Shown here: positions 25,728-33,354 of the stretch, piece after piece
How positions within the stretch are numbered: position 1 is the first letter of the stretch
How the letters are laid out: each line of letters begins with the position of its first letter
Origin: Ruminococcus flavefaciens
Lineage (GTDB): Bacteria > Bacillota > Clostridia > Oscillospirales > Ruminococcaceae
Direction: 5' to 3'
NCBI GenBank assembly: GCA_002309635.1
Contig: DBXO01000032.1
Coordinates: 23,726-87,725 of the forward strand
DNA length: 64,000 nucleotides
Position numbers and translations under genes: made by a program
The notes under the pieces: generated by a model
What the model saw: the letters and a program-made list of their open reading frames with translations, nothing else
Database searches by the model: none
What the model was told of the DNA's origin: nothing

Positions 25728-26450
25728 ATGGGTACATTGCTAAGATGTGAGAACGTTTCTCTCGGATACGAGGGCGACGTTATCACAAAGGATCTTGATT
25801 TCTCAGTCAGCAGCGGCGACTATCTCTGCATAGTCGGCGAGAACGGCTCAGGAAAAAGTACGCTTATAAAGGCTCTTCTCGGGCTCAAACCGCCTCTCGG
25901 CGGCAAGGTGGAGCTCTGCGGAGAGGTCGGCAAGAACGAAATAGGCTATCTTCCCCAACAGACGCTGGTGCAGCGCGACTTTCCCGCTTCGGTGCGCGAG
26001 ATAGTCCTCTCGGGCTGCATGAACCGCTGCGGGCTCAGACCTTTTTATAATAAGGGAGAAAAAAAGCTTGCTCACGATATGATGAGGCGGCTTGAGATAG
26101 AGCCCCTCACTAAGCGCTGCTACCGTGAGCTTTCGGGCGGTCAGCAGCAGAGAGTGCTCCTTGCGCGTGCTCTCTGTGCGGCAAGGAAAATGATACTCCT
26201 CGACGAGCCTGTAACAGGTCTCGACCCAAAAGCTACAAACGAAATGTACGAGCTTATCGACAGTCTCAACAAAAAGGACGGTATCACCGTTATAATGGTA
26301 TCCCACGATATGAACGCAGCCGTAAGGTATGCCTCGCATATACTGCACATTGGAAGGAAGCAGCTGTTCTTCGGCACAAAAGACGACTATCTCACCAGTA
26401 AGATAGGACAGGCATTTCTCTCTGTAATGGGAGGTGAGGACAGTGAGTGA
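25728..26450 (+). CDS. znuC: Metal ABC transporter ATP-binding protein
   Basis: The ATPase of the metal importer, 240 residues. It has Walker A GENGSGKST, a Q-loop in YLPQQT, the signature LSGGQQQR, Walker B MILLDEP and the switch His in VSHD. Its start directly follows the stop of the binding-protein gene, and its end overlaps the permease start by eight bases. Confidence 0.95.
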   Translation: MGTLLRCENVSLGYEGDVITKDLDFSVSSGDYLCIVGENGSGKSTLIKALLGLKPPLGGKVELCGEVGKNEIGYLPQQTLVQRDFPASVREIVLSGCMNRCGLRPFYNKGEKKLAHDMMRRLEIEPLTKRCYRELSGGQQQRVLLARALCAARKMILLDEPVTGLDPKATNEMYELIDSLNKKDGITVIMVSHDMNAAVRYASHILHIGRKQLFFGTKDDYLTSKIGQAFLSVMGGEDSE

Positions 26451-27312
26451 AATATTTGAAAAGCTCCACATGTACTTTCAGCTTCCTGCGGTAAGATACG
26501 CTCTTATAGTAGGTCTTCTCATCGCACTGTGCTCCTCTCTGCTTGGAGTTACCCTCGTCATGAAGCGTTTTTCATTCATAGGCGACGGACTTTCCCACGT
26601 TGCTTTCGGTGCAATGGCAGTTGCCACAGTAACGGGAATAACCAATAATATGTTCATTATCATGCCTGTGACCATAATTTCGGCTGTACTCCTGCTGAGA
26701 ACGGGAAACAATACTAAGATAAAGGGCGACGCGGCAGTCGCCATGATATCGGTAGGCGCCCTCGCCGTAGGCTACATGCTTATGAACATAGCCGCTCAGA
26801 ACGGCAGCGGCAGGACCTCAAGCAACGTTACCGCAGACGTATGCAGCACTCTTTTCGGCTCGACGGCCATACTCACTCTTACTACTGCCGATGTGTGGAT
26901 ATGCGTTGCAATGTCGGTCATCGTGGTGGCGGTGTTCCTTGTGTTCTACAACAAGATATTCGCAGTTACATTTGACGAGAACTTCGCCAAGGCTACGGGC
27001 ATACGCTCGGATATGTACAATCTCCTCATTGCAGTAGTCATAGCAGTCATCATCGTTATCGCAATGAACTTCGTAGGCTCCCTGCTCATATCGGCGCTTA
27101 TCATCTTCCCCGCCCTGTCGGCTATGAGAGTGTTCAAAAGCTTCAGGAGCGTTATCCTGTGTTCGGTAGTGATATCACTGCTGTGCGCATTTTTCGGCAT
27201 AATAATCTCCATACTTGCGGGAACTCCCGTGGGCTCTACCATAGTTTCGGCTGATATAACCGTATTCTTTGTATTCTGTATCGTTTCCGCAGTTTTGAAA
27301 CGCGGAAAATAA
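26443..27312 (+). CDS. znuB: Metal ABC transporter permease
   Basis: A 289-residue permease of the ABC-3 family with about eight hydrophobic segments. Early motifs LLGVTLVMKRFSFIGDGLSHVAFG are typical of ZnuB/MntB permeases. I choose GTG 26443 because GGGAGG lies eight bases before it; GTG 26434 is the other option. It overlaps znuC by eight bases, which indicates translational coupling. A terminator closes the operon at 27328-27358. Confidence 0.93.
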   Translation: MSEIFEKLHMYFQLPAVRYALIVGLLIALCSSLLGVTLVMKRFSFIGDGLSHVAFGAMAVATVTGITNNMFIIMPVTIISAVLLLRTGNNTKIKGDAAVAMISVGALAVGYMLMNIAAQNGSGRTSSNVTADVCSTLFGSTAILTLTTADVWICVAMSVIVVAVFLVFYNKIFAVTFDENFAKATGIRSDMYNLLIAVVIAVIIVIAMNFVGSLLISALIIFPALSAMRVFKSFRSVILCSVVISLLCAFFGIIISILAGTPVGSTIVSADITVFFVFCIVSAVLKRGK

Positions 27313-27327
27313 CAGAAGTAAGCAAAG

Positions 27328-27358
27328 CACTTTCACTTTTATGTGAAAGTGTTTTTTT
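27328..27358 (+). terminator. Terminator of the metal ABC operon
   Basis: CACTTTCAC TTTTAT GTGAAAGTG followed by seven T. Confidence 0.88.
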
Positions 27359-27382
27359 ATGCTGCAATTTTCTGTTCTGCTC

Positions 27383-27411
27383 TTGACTAATCCAAAAGTT
27401 TGTGGTATAAT
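27383..27411 (+). promoter_or_regulatory. Sigma-A promoter of the carbamoyltransferase gene
   Basis: TTGACT (27383-27388), 17 bases, TATAAT (27406-27411). Confidence 0.75.
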
Positions 27412-27420
27412 ATCTTTTTC

Positions 27421-27440
27421 TTACGGTATATTTACCGTAA
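27421..27440 (+). promoter_or_regulatory. Palindrome at the transcription start, candidate operator
   Basis: TTACGGTA TATT TACCGTAA: perfect 8-base arms, lying about 10 bases after the -10 box. It does not match the ArgR box consensus. Its position would let a repressor block initiation. Confidence 0.5.
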
Positions 27441-27466
27441 ATCAGATACAACAGGAGGAAACAAAT

Positions 27467-28402
27467 ATGAAGAATATGCTCAATTTCAAGAATTTCTCGG
27501 CAGAGGAACTCGCAAAGATACTGGAGATAGCTCTCGACATGAAGAAGTTCCCCGAAAAGTACACTGACAGTCTTAAGGGCAAAAAGCTGTACACGCTTTT
27601 TGAAAAGACATCTACAAGAACCCTCCTTTCGTTTACAACAGGCATAACAGAGCTTGGCGGAACCTACTACAATCAGCTGTGGAAGGACTCCAATTTTGTT
27701 ATCGGCGAGCCTGTTTCCGAGATAAAGTACGTGGGCAGGAACGTTGATATCATCATGGCCCGCCTTATCAGAAACGAGACCGTGGAGCTGTTCGGCGCGA
27801 ATACTATCGTGCCTTTCATCAACGGCTGCGACAGCTCATACCACCCCTGTCAGATACTTGCCGACGCTCTGACTGTAATAGAAAAGTTCGGCAGCCTTGA
27901 CATAAACCTCATGTACGTAGGCGCAAAGAACAATGTCTTCAACTCGCTGGTCGAGTTCTTCGCAAAGATGAAAAAGGGCACTCTTTACGGACTTACACCC
28001 CTTGTGAACAATACCGTATGCGGAGACGATTTCTATAATGAGGCAAAGGCTACAGGCTTCTACAAGGAGCTGGATCCTGCTATGTCCATGGATGAGGCTA
28101 AGTCCTGCGCTAAGAAGATGCAGGTCATCTACACCGATACCTGGGTGGATATGGAATTCTTCAACAATCCCGCTTACCAGAAGCAGAAGGAGGAAACTCT
28201 CGCAAAAATGATGCCCTATCAGATAAACGATGAGTTCCTTGAGGGCTCGGAAGCTCTTGTATTCCACGATATGCCAATACACGCAGGCTTTGAGATATCT
28301 CAGAGCGTTCTCGACAAGCACATGGAGACTATACTCGACGAAGCCGAGAACAGGCGCCATGCTGAAAAGGCTGTGCTCTACTATCTGCTGAAAATGTGCT
28401 GA
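27467..28402 (+). CDS. Ornithine/aspartate carbamoyltransferase-family protein
   Basis: A 311-residue member of the carbamoyltransferase family, starting at ATG 27467 behind AGGAGGAA. The carbamoyl phosphate loop STRT is present (EKTSTRTLLSF, residues 49-52) and so is HPCQ (126-129). The amino-acid side differs from classical ornithine carbamoyltransferase: the D-x-W-x-SMG loop reads TDTWVDMEFF, and the HCLP loop reads HDMPIHAGFEI. Annotation as argF is therefore probable but not certain; a related acceptor amino acid is possible. It is monocistronic, with a palindromic candidate operator. Confidence 0.8.
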   Translation: MKNMLNFKNFSAEELAKILEIALDMKKFPEKYTDSLKGKKLYTLFEKTSTRTLLSFTTGITELGGTYYNQLWKDSNFVIGEPVSEIKYVGRNVDIIMARLIRNETVELFGANTIVPFINGCDSSYHPCQILADALTVIEKFGSLDINLMYVGAKNNVFNSLVEFFAKMKKGTLYGLTPLVNNTVCGDDFYNEAKATGFYKELDPAMSMDEAKSCAKKMQVIYTDTWVDMEFFNNPAYQKQKEETLAKMMPYQINDEFLEGSEALVFHDMPIHAGFEISQSVLDKHMETILDEAENRRHAEKAVLYYLLKMC

Positions 28403-28420
28403 TAATATGATATTTACTGT

Positions 28421-28446
28421 ACGGGCGCTTATAAATCAGCGCCCGT
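28421..28446 (+). terminator. Hairpin after the carbamoyltransferase gene
   Basis: ACGGGCGC / GCGCCCGT with a 10-base loop. The tail TCTTGAC is poor in T and overlaps the next promoter. Confidence 0.55.
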
Positions 28447-28447
28447 C

Positions 28448-28477
28448 TTGACAAAGCAGACGTAAATGTGATATTAT
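28448..28477 (+). promoter_or_regulatory. Promoter of the XRE-cupin and acyl-CoA synthetase pair
   Basis: TTGACA (28448-28453), 18 bases, TATTAT (28472-28477). Confidence 0.65.
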
Positions 28478-28517
28478 TATTGATGTATACATTTATTATC
28501 AAAAAGGAGGTTGCGCT

Positions 28518-29063
28518 ATGGAAACCATTAACGAGATCGCTGCACGTATAAGAGAACTGCGCGAGGTGTGCGACTACACACAGGAAAAGCTTGCTCAGGA
28601 GCTTGGCCTTTCCGCCGAGCAGTATGCAGGCTATGAACAGAACGGGGATTTTCCAATAAGCGTCATCTATGAGATCGCAAATAAATTCGGAGTCGATTTT
28701 AACGAGCTGGTCACAGGAGAACCCAGCCGTATTGATACATTTCAGGTCGTCCGCAGAGGAAAGGGCAGAAGCATAAGCCGTTTCCCGGGTTACCGCTTCA
28801 AGGACCTTGCCTTCCGCTATGCGGATAAGGTCATGCAGCCTCTTTTAGTTACACTTGAACCGTCAGACGAGCCCGCTAAGCTCGTAAGCCATTCGGGTCA
28901 GGAGTTCAATCTCGTCCTCAAGGGCACTATTGCAGTGGTATTCGAGGATCAGGAGATCATACTCAACGAGGGAGACTCTATATATTTCAATCCCACATAT
29001 CTTCACGGTCAGCGCTGCGTTGGTGACAGCAAGGCAAGATTCCTGACAATGATCGCTGAATAA
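28518..29063 (+). CDS. XRE-family regulator with C-terminal cupin domain
   Basis: A 181-residue regulator. Residues about 5-65 form a helix-turn-helix of the XRE type (IRELREVCDYTQEKLAQELG, with the later Tyr-Glu-Asn segment), and residues about 105-178 form a cupin (SHSGQEFNLVLKGTIAVVFED, LNEGDSIYFNPTYLHG). Such proteins usually sense a small ligand in the cupin and control the adjacent gene. The next gene, 39 bases away on the same strand, encodes an acyl-CoA synthetase; this pair is commonly seen in Firmicutes. Good RBS AAAAAGGAGG. Confidence 0.9.
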   Translation: METINEIAARIRELREVCDYTQEKLAQELGLSAEQYAGYEQNGDFPISVIYEIANKFGVDFNELVTGEPSRIDTFQVVRRGKGRSISRFPGYRFKDLAFRYADKVMQPLLVTLEPSDEPAKLVSHSGQEFNLVLKGTIAVVFEDQEIILNEGDSIYFNPTYLHGQRCVGDSKARFLTMIAE

Positions 29064-29102
29064 CAAGCCGCTTCCGGCTAATAAAAAGGAGTTCTTATTA
29101 TC

Positions 29103-30779
29103 ATGCTTTTAGACCGATATCTTCCGCGTATCGAATTTGATTCATATGAGGATTTCAAGAAAAACTACCGCGTTAATGTTCCCGAAAACTTCAACTTCGG
29201 CTGGGATATAGTTGACGAATGGGCAAAACAGGAGCCCGAAAAAAAGGCTCTTGTATGGCTCAGCCATGACAAACAGGAAAAGACTTTCACATTTACTGAT
29301 ATATCAAAGCTTTCAAACCAGACCTGTCACTATTTCCGCAGTCTCGGACTTAAAAAGGGCGATGTGGTGCTTCTTATACTGCGCCGCCGCTGGGAATACT
29401 GGGTAATTGCCACAGCTCTTCATAAGCTTGGCGTTATACTTATACCCGGAAACCTGCTTTTCACTACACATGATATCGCTTACCGCGGCAATATGGCCGG
29501 TATTTCGGCTATCATCGCCTGCGACGACGAATACATAAGAGGTCAGATCGACGGAGCAGCTCCCGAAATAAAGACTCTGCGCAAGAAAATAGCTGTTGCC
29601 GAGCCCCGCGAGGGCTGGGACTACTTCGAGGACGAGATAGCCAGGTTCCCCGATACCTTCGAGCGCCCCACAGGCGATCAGGCTACAAAAGCAACCGATA
29701 CCATGCTCATATACTTCACATCCGGCTCTACAGGTATGCCGAAGATGGTATGTCACAACTTCGCACACCCACTCGGTCATATCGTTACCGCAAAGTACTG
29801 GCATCAGGTACAGGAAAACAAGCTCCATATGTCCATTTCCGACTCGGGCTGGGCTAAGTTCGGCTGGGGCAAGATATACGGACAGTGGATATGCGGCGCA
29901 ATACAGTTTGCATACGACTTCACAGGCAGATTCAACGCCAAGGATATCCTTGAAGTAATAAGCCATTACAAGCTTACCACCTTCTGCGCTCCGCCTACAA
30001 TGTACAGATTCATGCTTCAGGAGGATATGACAAAGTACGATCTATCCTCCATACAGAACTTCTGCAACGCAGGCGAGCCCCTCAATCCTGAGGTCTTCAA
30101 CCGTATCTACGAGCTCACAGGCAAGAAGATGCGCGAGGGCTTCGGTCAGACAGAGGGTACTGTGCTCATCGCAAACTTCCCGTGGATAGACCCGAAGCCG
30201 GGCTCCACAGGAAAGCCATCGCCCCTCTACAATATCCACCTTCTCCGCCCCGACGGAAGTGAGTGCGATGACGGTGAAGAGGGCAGCATAATGGTATGCG
30301 GCATAGACAAGGAACGTCCGACAGGTCTGTTCTGCGGCTACTACAAGAATCCCGAGCTCACAGATGCTGTTCTCGGAGGAAAGAACTATGATACAGGCGA
30401 CGTTGCATGGCGCGATTCAAAGGGATACTACTGGTTCGTCGGCAGAAACGATGATGTTATCAAGTGCTCCGGCTACCGTATCGGACCGTTTGAAGTTGAA
30501 AGCGCTCTGCTCACCCACCCTGCCGTTGTTGAATCGGCTATCACAGGCGCTCCCGACCCCATCAGAGGTCAGGTAGTAAAGGCTACCGTTGTTCTCGCAG
30601 AGGGCTATACCCCCTCTCCCGAGCTCACAAAGGAGCTTCAGGATCACGTTAAGCGTGAAACTGCGCCTTATAAGTACCCCCGTGTCATCGAATACGTAAA
30701 AGAGCTTCCCAAAACTCTCGGCGGTAAGATCAAGCGTGCCCAGATACGTCATCAGGACGAGGAAAACGTACAGAAATAA
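29103..30779 (+). CDS. AMP-forming acyl-CoA synthetase (medium-chain/acetyl-CoA synthetase type)
   Basis: A 558-residue adenylate-forming ligase that activates a carboxylic acid as acyl-AMP and transfers it to CoA. Motifs: A3 YFTSGSTGMPK (P-loop-like), A5 EGFGQTEGT, A7 YDTGDVA, A8 GRNDDVIKCSGYRIGPFEVE, and the C-terminal catalytic Lys in KTLGGKIKR. Overall it is closest in style to medium-chain or short-chain acyl-CoA synthetases. It is likely controlled by the XRE-cupin protein encoded upstream. Substrate unknown. Confidence 0.9.
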   Translation: MLLDRYLPRIEFDSYEDFKKNYRVNVPENFNFGWDIVDEWAKQEPEKKALVWLSHDKQEKTFTFTDISKLSNQTCHYFRSLGLKKGDVVLLILRRRWEYWVIATALHKLGVILIPGNLLFTTHDIAYRGNMAGISAIIACDDEYIRGQIDGAAPEIKTLRKKIAVAEPREGWDYFEDEIARFPDTFERPTGDQATKATDTMLIYFTSGSTGMPKMVCHNFAHPLGHIVTAKYWHQVQENKLHMSISDSGWAKFGWGKIYGQWICGAIQFAYDFTGRFNAKDILEVISHYKLTTFCAPPTMYRFMLQEDMTKYDLSSIQNFCNAGEPLNPEVFNRIYELTGKKMREGFGQTEGTVLIANFPWIDPKPGSTGKPSPLYNIHLLRPDGSECDDGEEGSIMVCGIDKERPTGLFCGYYKNPELTDAVLGGKNYDTGDVAWRDSKGYYWFVGRNDDVIKCSGYRIGPFEVESALLTHPAVVESAITGAPDPIRGQVVKATVVLAEGYTPSPELTKELQDHVKRETAPYKYPRVIEYVKELPKTLGGKIKRAQIRHQDEENVQK

Positions 30780-30792
30780 ACCATAAACTCCA

Positions 30793-30830
30793 AGCAGCCA
30801 TAAAGAAGCGACCGCATCTTTATGGCTGCT
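30793..30830 (+). terminator. Hairpin after the acyl-CoA synthetase gene
   Basis: AGCAGCCATAAAGA / TCTTTATGGCTGCT, perfect 14-base stem with a 10-base loop; no T run follows, so termination is uncertain. Confidence 0.55.
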
Positions 30831-30995
30831 TCCGGATAAAAAGTGATCAGTTATAGTCATTTGCCGAAGCTATGCACCGACAAGCGATCAATAAAAAAGG
30901 CAAATATGAGAAAACTAATCATAACATAAGGACTTCCATGCTTTGGAAAAAGCATATGATATTATTTTCTCAGTTCTGAAATAAATTTTTAAATT

Positions 30996-31027
30996 ACCCC
31001 GTTTTCAGGTACATCACTGCGTAAACT
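30996..31027 (+). promoter_or_regulatory. Sigma-I-type promoter of sigI (autoregulation)
   Basis: ACCCCG (30996-31001), 18 bases, CGTAAACT (31020-31027), 25 bases before the sigI start. C-rich -35 and CG-starting -10 elements agree with what is known of sigma-I promoters in Bacillus and Clostridium. Confidence 0.82.
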
Positions 31028-31052
31028 ATAAACAATATTGGGGGTGGCAAAT

Positions 31053-31775
31053 ATGACTTCTGATGTACATCAAATCATATCCCAGGTCTACAGGGCGAAA
31101 AAAGACAGCCACGCAGCAGATGAGCTCATATCTGCTTACATGCCCTTTATAAAGTCTGAAACTTCCAAGTTTCTTAACCGTCCGCCCGATCAGAGCGATG
31201 ACGAGCTTAGCATTGCTATGTTCGCCTTCTATGAAGCTATCAAGAATTATTCGAGACTACGCGGCTCATTTCTGAAGTTCGCCGCATTACAGATAAAGAA
31301 TCGCCTGATAGATAACTACCGTAAAGAAAAGAGAAATAAAGGTCAAATATCTTTGGACGTTAACGATGATGATAAAACAGACCTGAAAGAAACGATCCGA
31401 GATGAACACGATGATTACGCAGAAAACGAACTACGAGACGCAACAAAGCAGGAGATCGAAGAGCTTTCAGCACAAATGAAGGATTTTGGTGTGACCATGA
31501 ACGATGTTGCGGAGAATTCTCCGCGGCAGCGCCGTACACTGGAGATATGTCAGAAAGCTGTTGCTTATGCAAGAAAAAATCCTGAGATCCTCGATGACTT
31601 TCTGAGAACAAAGCGCGTCCCCCTCGCCAAGCTTGCGGAGGGCGCAAATGTTGAGAGGAAGTCTCTTGAAAGACACCGCCGCTATCTTGTTGCTGTTCTT
31701 CTTATATGTACCAACGGCTACGAGATAATGCGCGGCCATATCATGCAAGTATTAAAAGGTGGTGAAAACAAATGA
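31053..31775 (+). CDS. sigI: RNA polymerase sigma-I factor
   Basis: A 240-residue sigma factor of the SigI type. Region 2 lies at about residues 20-100 (DELISAYMPFIKSETSKFL, SIAMFAFYEAIKNYSRLRGSFLKFA, LQIKNRLIDNYRKE), followed by the SigI-specific C-terminal domain (KDFGVTMNDVAENSPRQRRT, then a helix-turn-helix at VPLAKLAEGANVERKSLERHRRY). I start at ATG 31053 behind GGGGGTGG. Its stop overlaps the start of the next gene as ATGA. In cellulolytic clostridia SigI factors control extracellular polysaccharide-degrading genes; the factor here appears to drive its own promoter and at least two more. Confidence 0.95.
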   Translation: MTSDVHQIISQVYRAKKDSHAADELISAYMPFIKSETSKFLNRPPDQSDDELSIAMFAFYEAIKNYSRLRGSFLKFAALQIKNRLIDNYRKEKRNKGQISLDVNDDDKTDLKETIRDEHDDYAENELRDATKQEIEELSAQMKDFGVTMNDVAENSPRQRRTLEICQKAVAYARKNPEILDDFLRTKRVPLAKLAEGANVERKSLERHRRYLVAVLLICTNGYEIMRGHIMQVLKGGENK

Positions 31776-33115
31776 AATATATCGTTATGGAATGTCACGA
31801 AGGATATGCTGTACTAATGGACGAAGAATCCCGTTATGTCAGCGCCGCAAATCTTCACTACGAAGTGGGTCAGACTGTCCTCTCGCCTGTTCTTATGAAC
31901 TATGAGGCAGAGAGCGAGAGAAAGATCAGCTTCTACGTTACAAGATTCGCAGCAGCTGCCGCGTGTATCGCTCTTGCGGTCTCAGCAGGTTCATTCTATT
32001 ATTCACGTAATTTCAAAACTCACTCCACCGTCTTAATAGCTGCCAAAACCAACATAAGAATGGATCTCAACAAAAAGGGCAGGGTCCTCCACATCAGCGG
32101 AGGCGATATCAATGCCGACAGGCTGCTCAAAGACTATGACGGCAAGGGCAAGGACAAGGTAACCGCAGCTCACGAGATACTTGATATTGAGAAATCCAGC
32201 GGATACGACTTTGAGGAAGACGGCGTCGACCTCTTTATAAAGACGGACGCCGATGAATACAACTCTATCAAAGAAGATTTCGAAAACGGAATCAACGATA
32301 TCAAGATAAACGTATATGAATACGGTACTCCTAAGCCGAAAGAACCCGAGCCTCCCAAGCCCGCTGAAGTAAAGCCGAATGAAGGCAAGTCTCCCGAAGC
32401 TCCGAAGCTTCACGAACATACAGAGCAGACACCAGAGGCTCCTGTACAGCCGCAGGCAGATGTACAGGTTCCCGAAGCTACAGCACCTGTAAACGCAGGC
32501 ACTCCTGCTGCTCCTGCAGCACCGAATGCTCCCGAGGCTCCTAAAGCTCCGGACGCTCCCGAAACACCGAAGGCTCCGGCCTCCGACGTCATCAAACCTG
32601 CCGACAAGAACAAGAGCAGCGTCAAGCCCGATGACAAGCTTGGCTCTCCCATGCCAGAGGAACAGCAGCATGATGCACCTCAGGCTTCGGCAGATAACAA
32701 TAATAACCGTTATGTGCTCAAAGAAAACAACGGTATCATCGAGATAACCCGTGAAGCAGTTGACAAAATAAAACCGCTTCTTCCCGCTCCTGCGCCAAGT
32801 GCGCTGACAGCGGATTATAATATAGAAGAAACTCGGGAAGCACTGCCCGAGGCCGAAGGATCTTCATTCCGCACAGCAGAACCCCTTAAAGAGGATCCGC
32901 AGGATACCCTCCCTAAGCCCGAGGCGCTTTCGACGGACGAAACAAAGATCATGGCTCCGGAGAGTCCCCGGCACCCACTTTCTTCTCTGACAGCTTCGAC
33001 TGCCCAAGCACTGACAGCCGACCAGAGCAAGGAGGTACTCAGGGAAACGCCCCATGCAGAGCATGCAGGCGCTCCCGAAAACACACCCTCCGTTCCCCCA
33101 TTCCCTATTCCCTGA
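31772..33115 (+). CDS. rsgI: RsgI-type anti-sigma factor with Pro-rich outside domain
   Basis: The membrane partner of SigI, 447 residues. Residues 1-50 are the cytoplasmic RsgI N-terminal domain that holds the sigma factor (MKYIVMECHEGYAVLMDEESR, VGQTVLSPV). One membrane helix lies at about 56-76. Outside, a periplasmic-type domain at about 85-185 starts with AAKTNIRMDLNKKGRVLHISG, the conserved RsgI stretch close to the membrane that is cleaved in known homologues. The rest (about 190-447) is a disordered Pro/Ala/Glu-rich region with PEAPKAPDAPETPKAP-like repeats. No carbohydrate-binding module, as found in Clostridium thermocellum RsgI proteins, is visible. Overlap with sigI by four bases. 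Confidence 0.93.
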   Translation: MKYIVMECHEGYAVLMDEESRYVSAANLHYEVGQTVLSPVLMNYEAESERKISFYVTRFAAAAACIALAVSAGSFYYSRNFKTHSTVLIAAKTNIRMDLNKKGRVLHISGGDINADRLLKDYDGKGKDKVTAAHEILDIEKSSGYDFEEDGVDLFIKTDADEYNSIKEDFENGINDIKINVYEYGTPKPKEPEPPKPAEVKPNEGKSPEAPKLHEHTEQTPEAPVQPQADVQVPEATAPVNAGTPAAPAAPNAPEAPKAPDAPETPKAPASDVIKPADKNKSSVKPDDKLGSPMPEEQQHDAPQASADNNNNRYVLKENNGIIEITREAVDKIKPLLPAPAPSALTADYNIEETREALPEAEGSSFRTAEPLKEDPQDTLPKPEALSTDETKIMAPESPRHPLSSLTASTAQALTADQSKEVLRETPHAEHAGAPENTPSVPPFPIP

Positions 33116-33247
33116 GAAAACATGAATTACATAAAAGGCAGGAAGGCATTGCACAGGCGGTGCCTTCCTGCTTTTTATGCCGAAAAATAAGGCTTTGAAG
33201 ACGTATTAAAATAATTTCTGAAATTTTTTCCAAAAAAATTCATAATT

Positions 33248-33279
33248 ACCCCGCTTTTTATAAACGGACTCCGTAAACT
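33248..33279 (+). promoter_or_regulatory. Sigma-I-type promoter of the repetitive secreted protein
   Basis: ACCCCG (33248-33253), 18 bases, CGTAAACT (33272-33279), 75 bases before the start at 33355. Bases just upstream (AATT) also match the sigI site. Confidence 0.82.
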
Positions 33280-33354
33280 GTTAACATAAAGCAAATAAAG
33301 CTTATATATCTCCCCAAGAGGAGATAAATCCAAAACAAAAAGGAGTAATTACCA

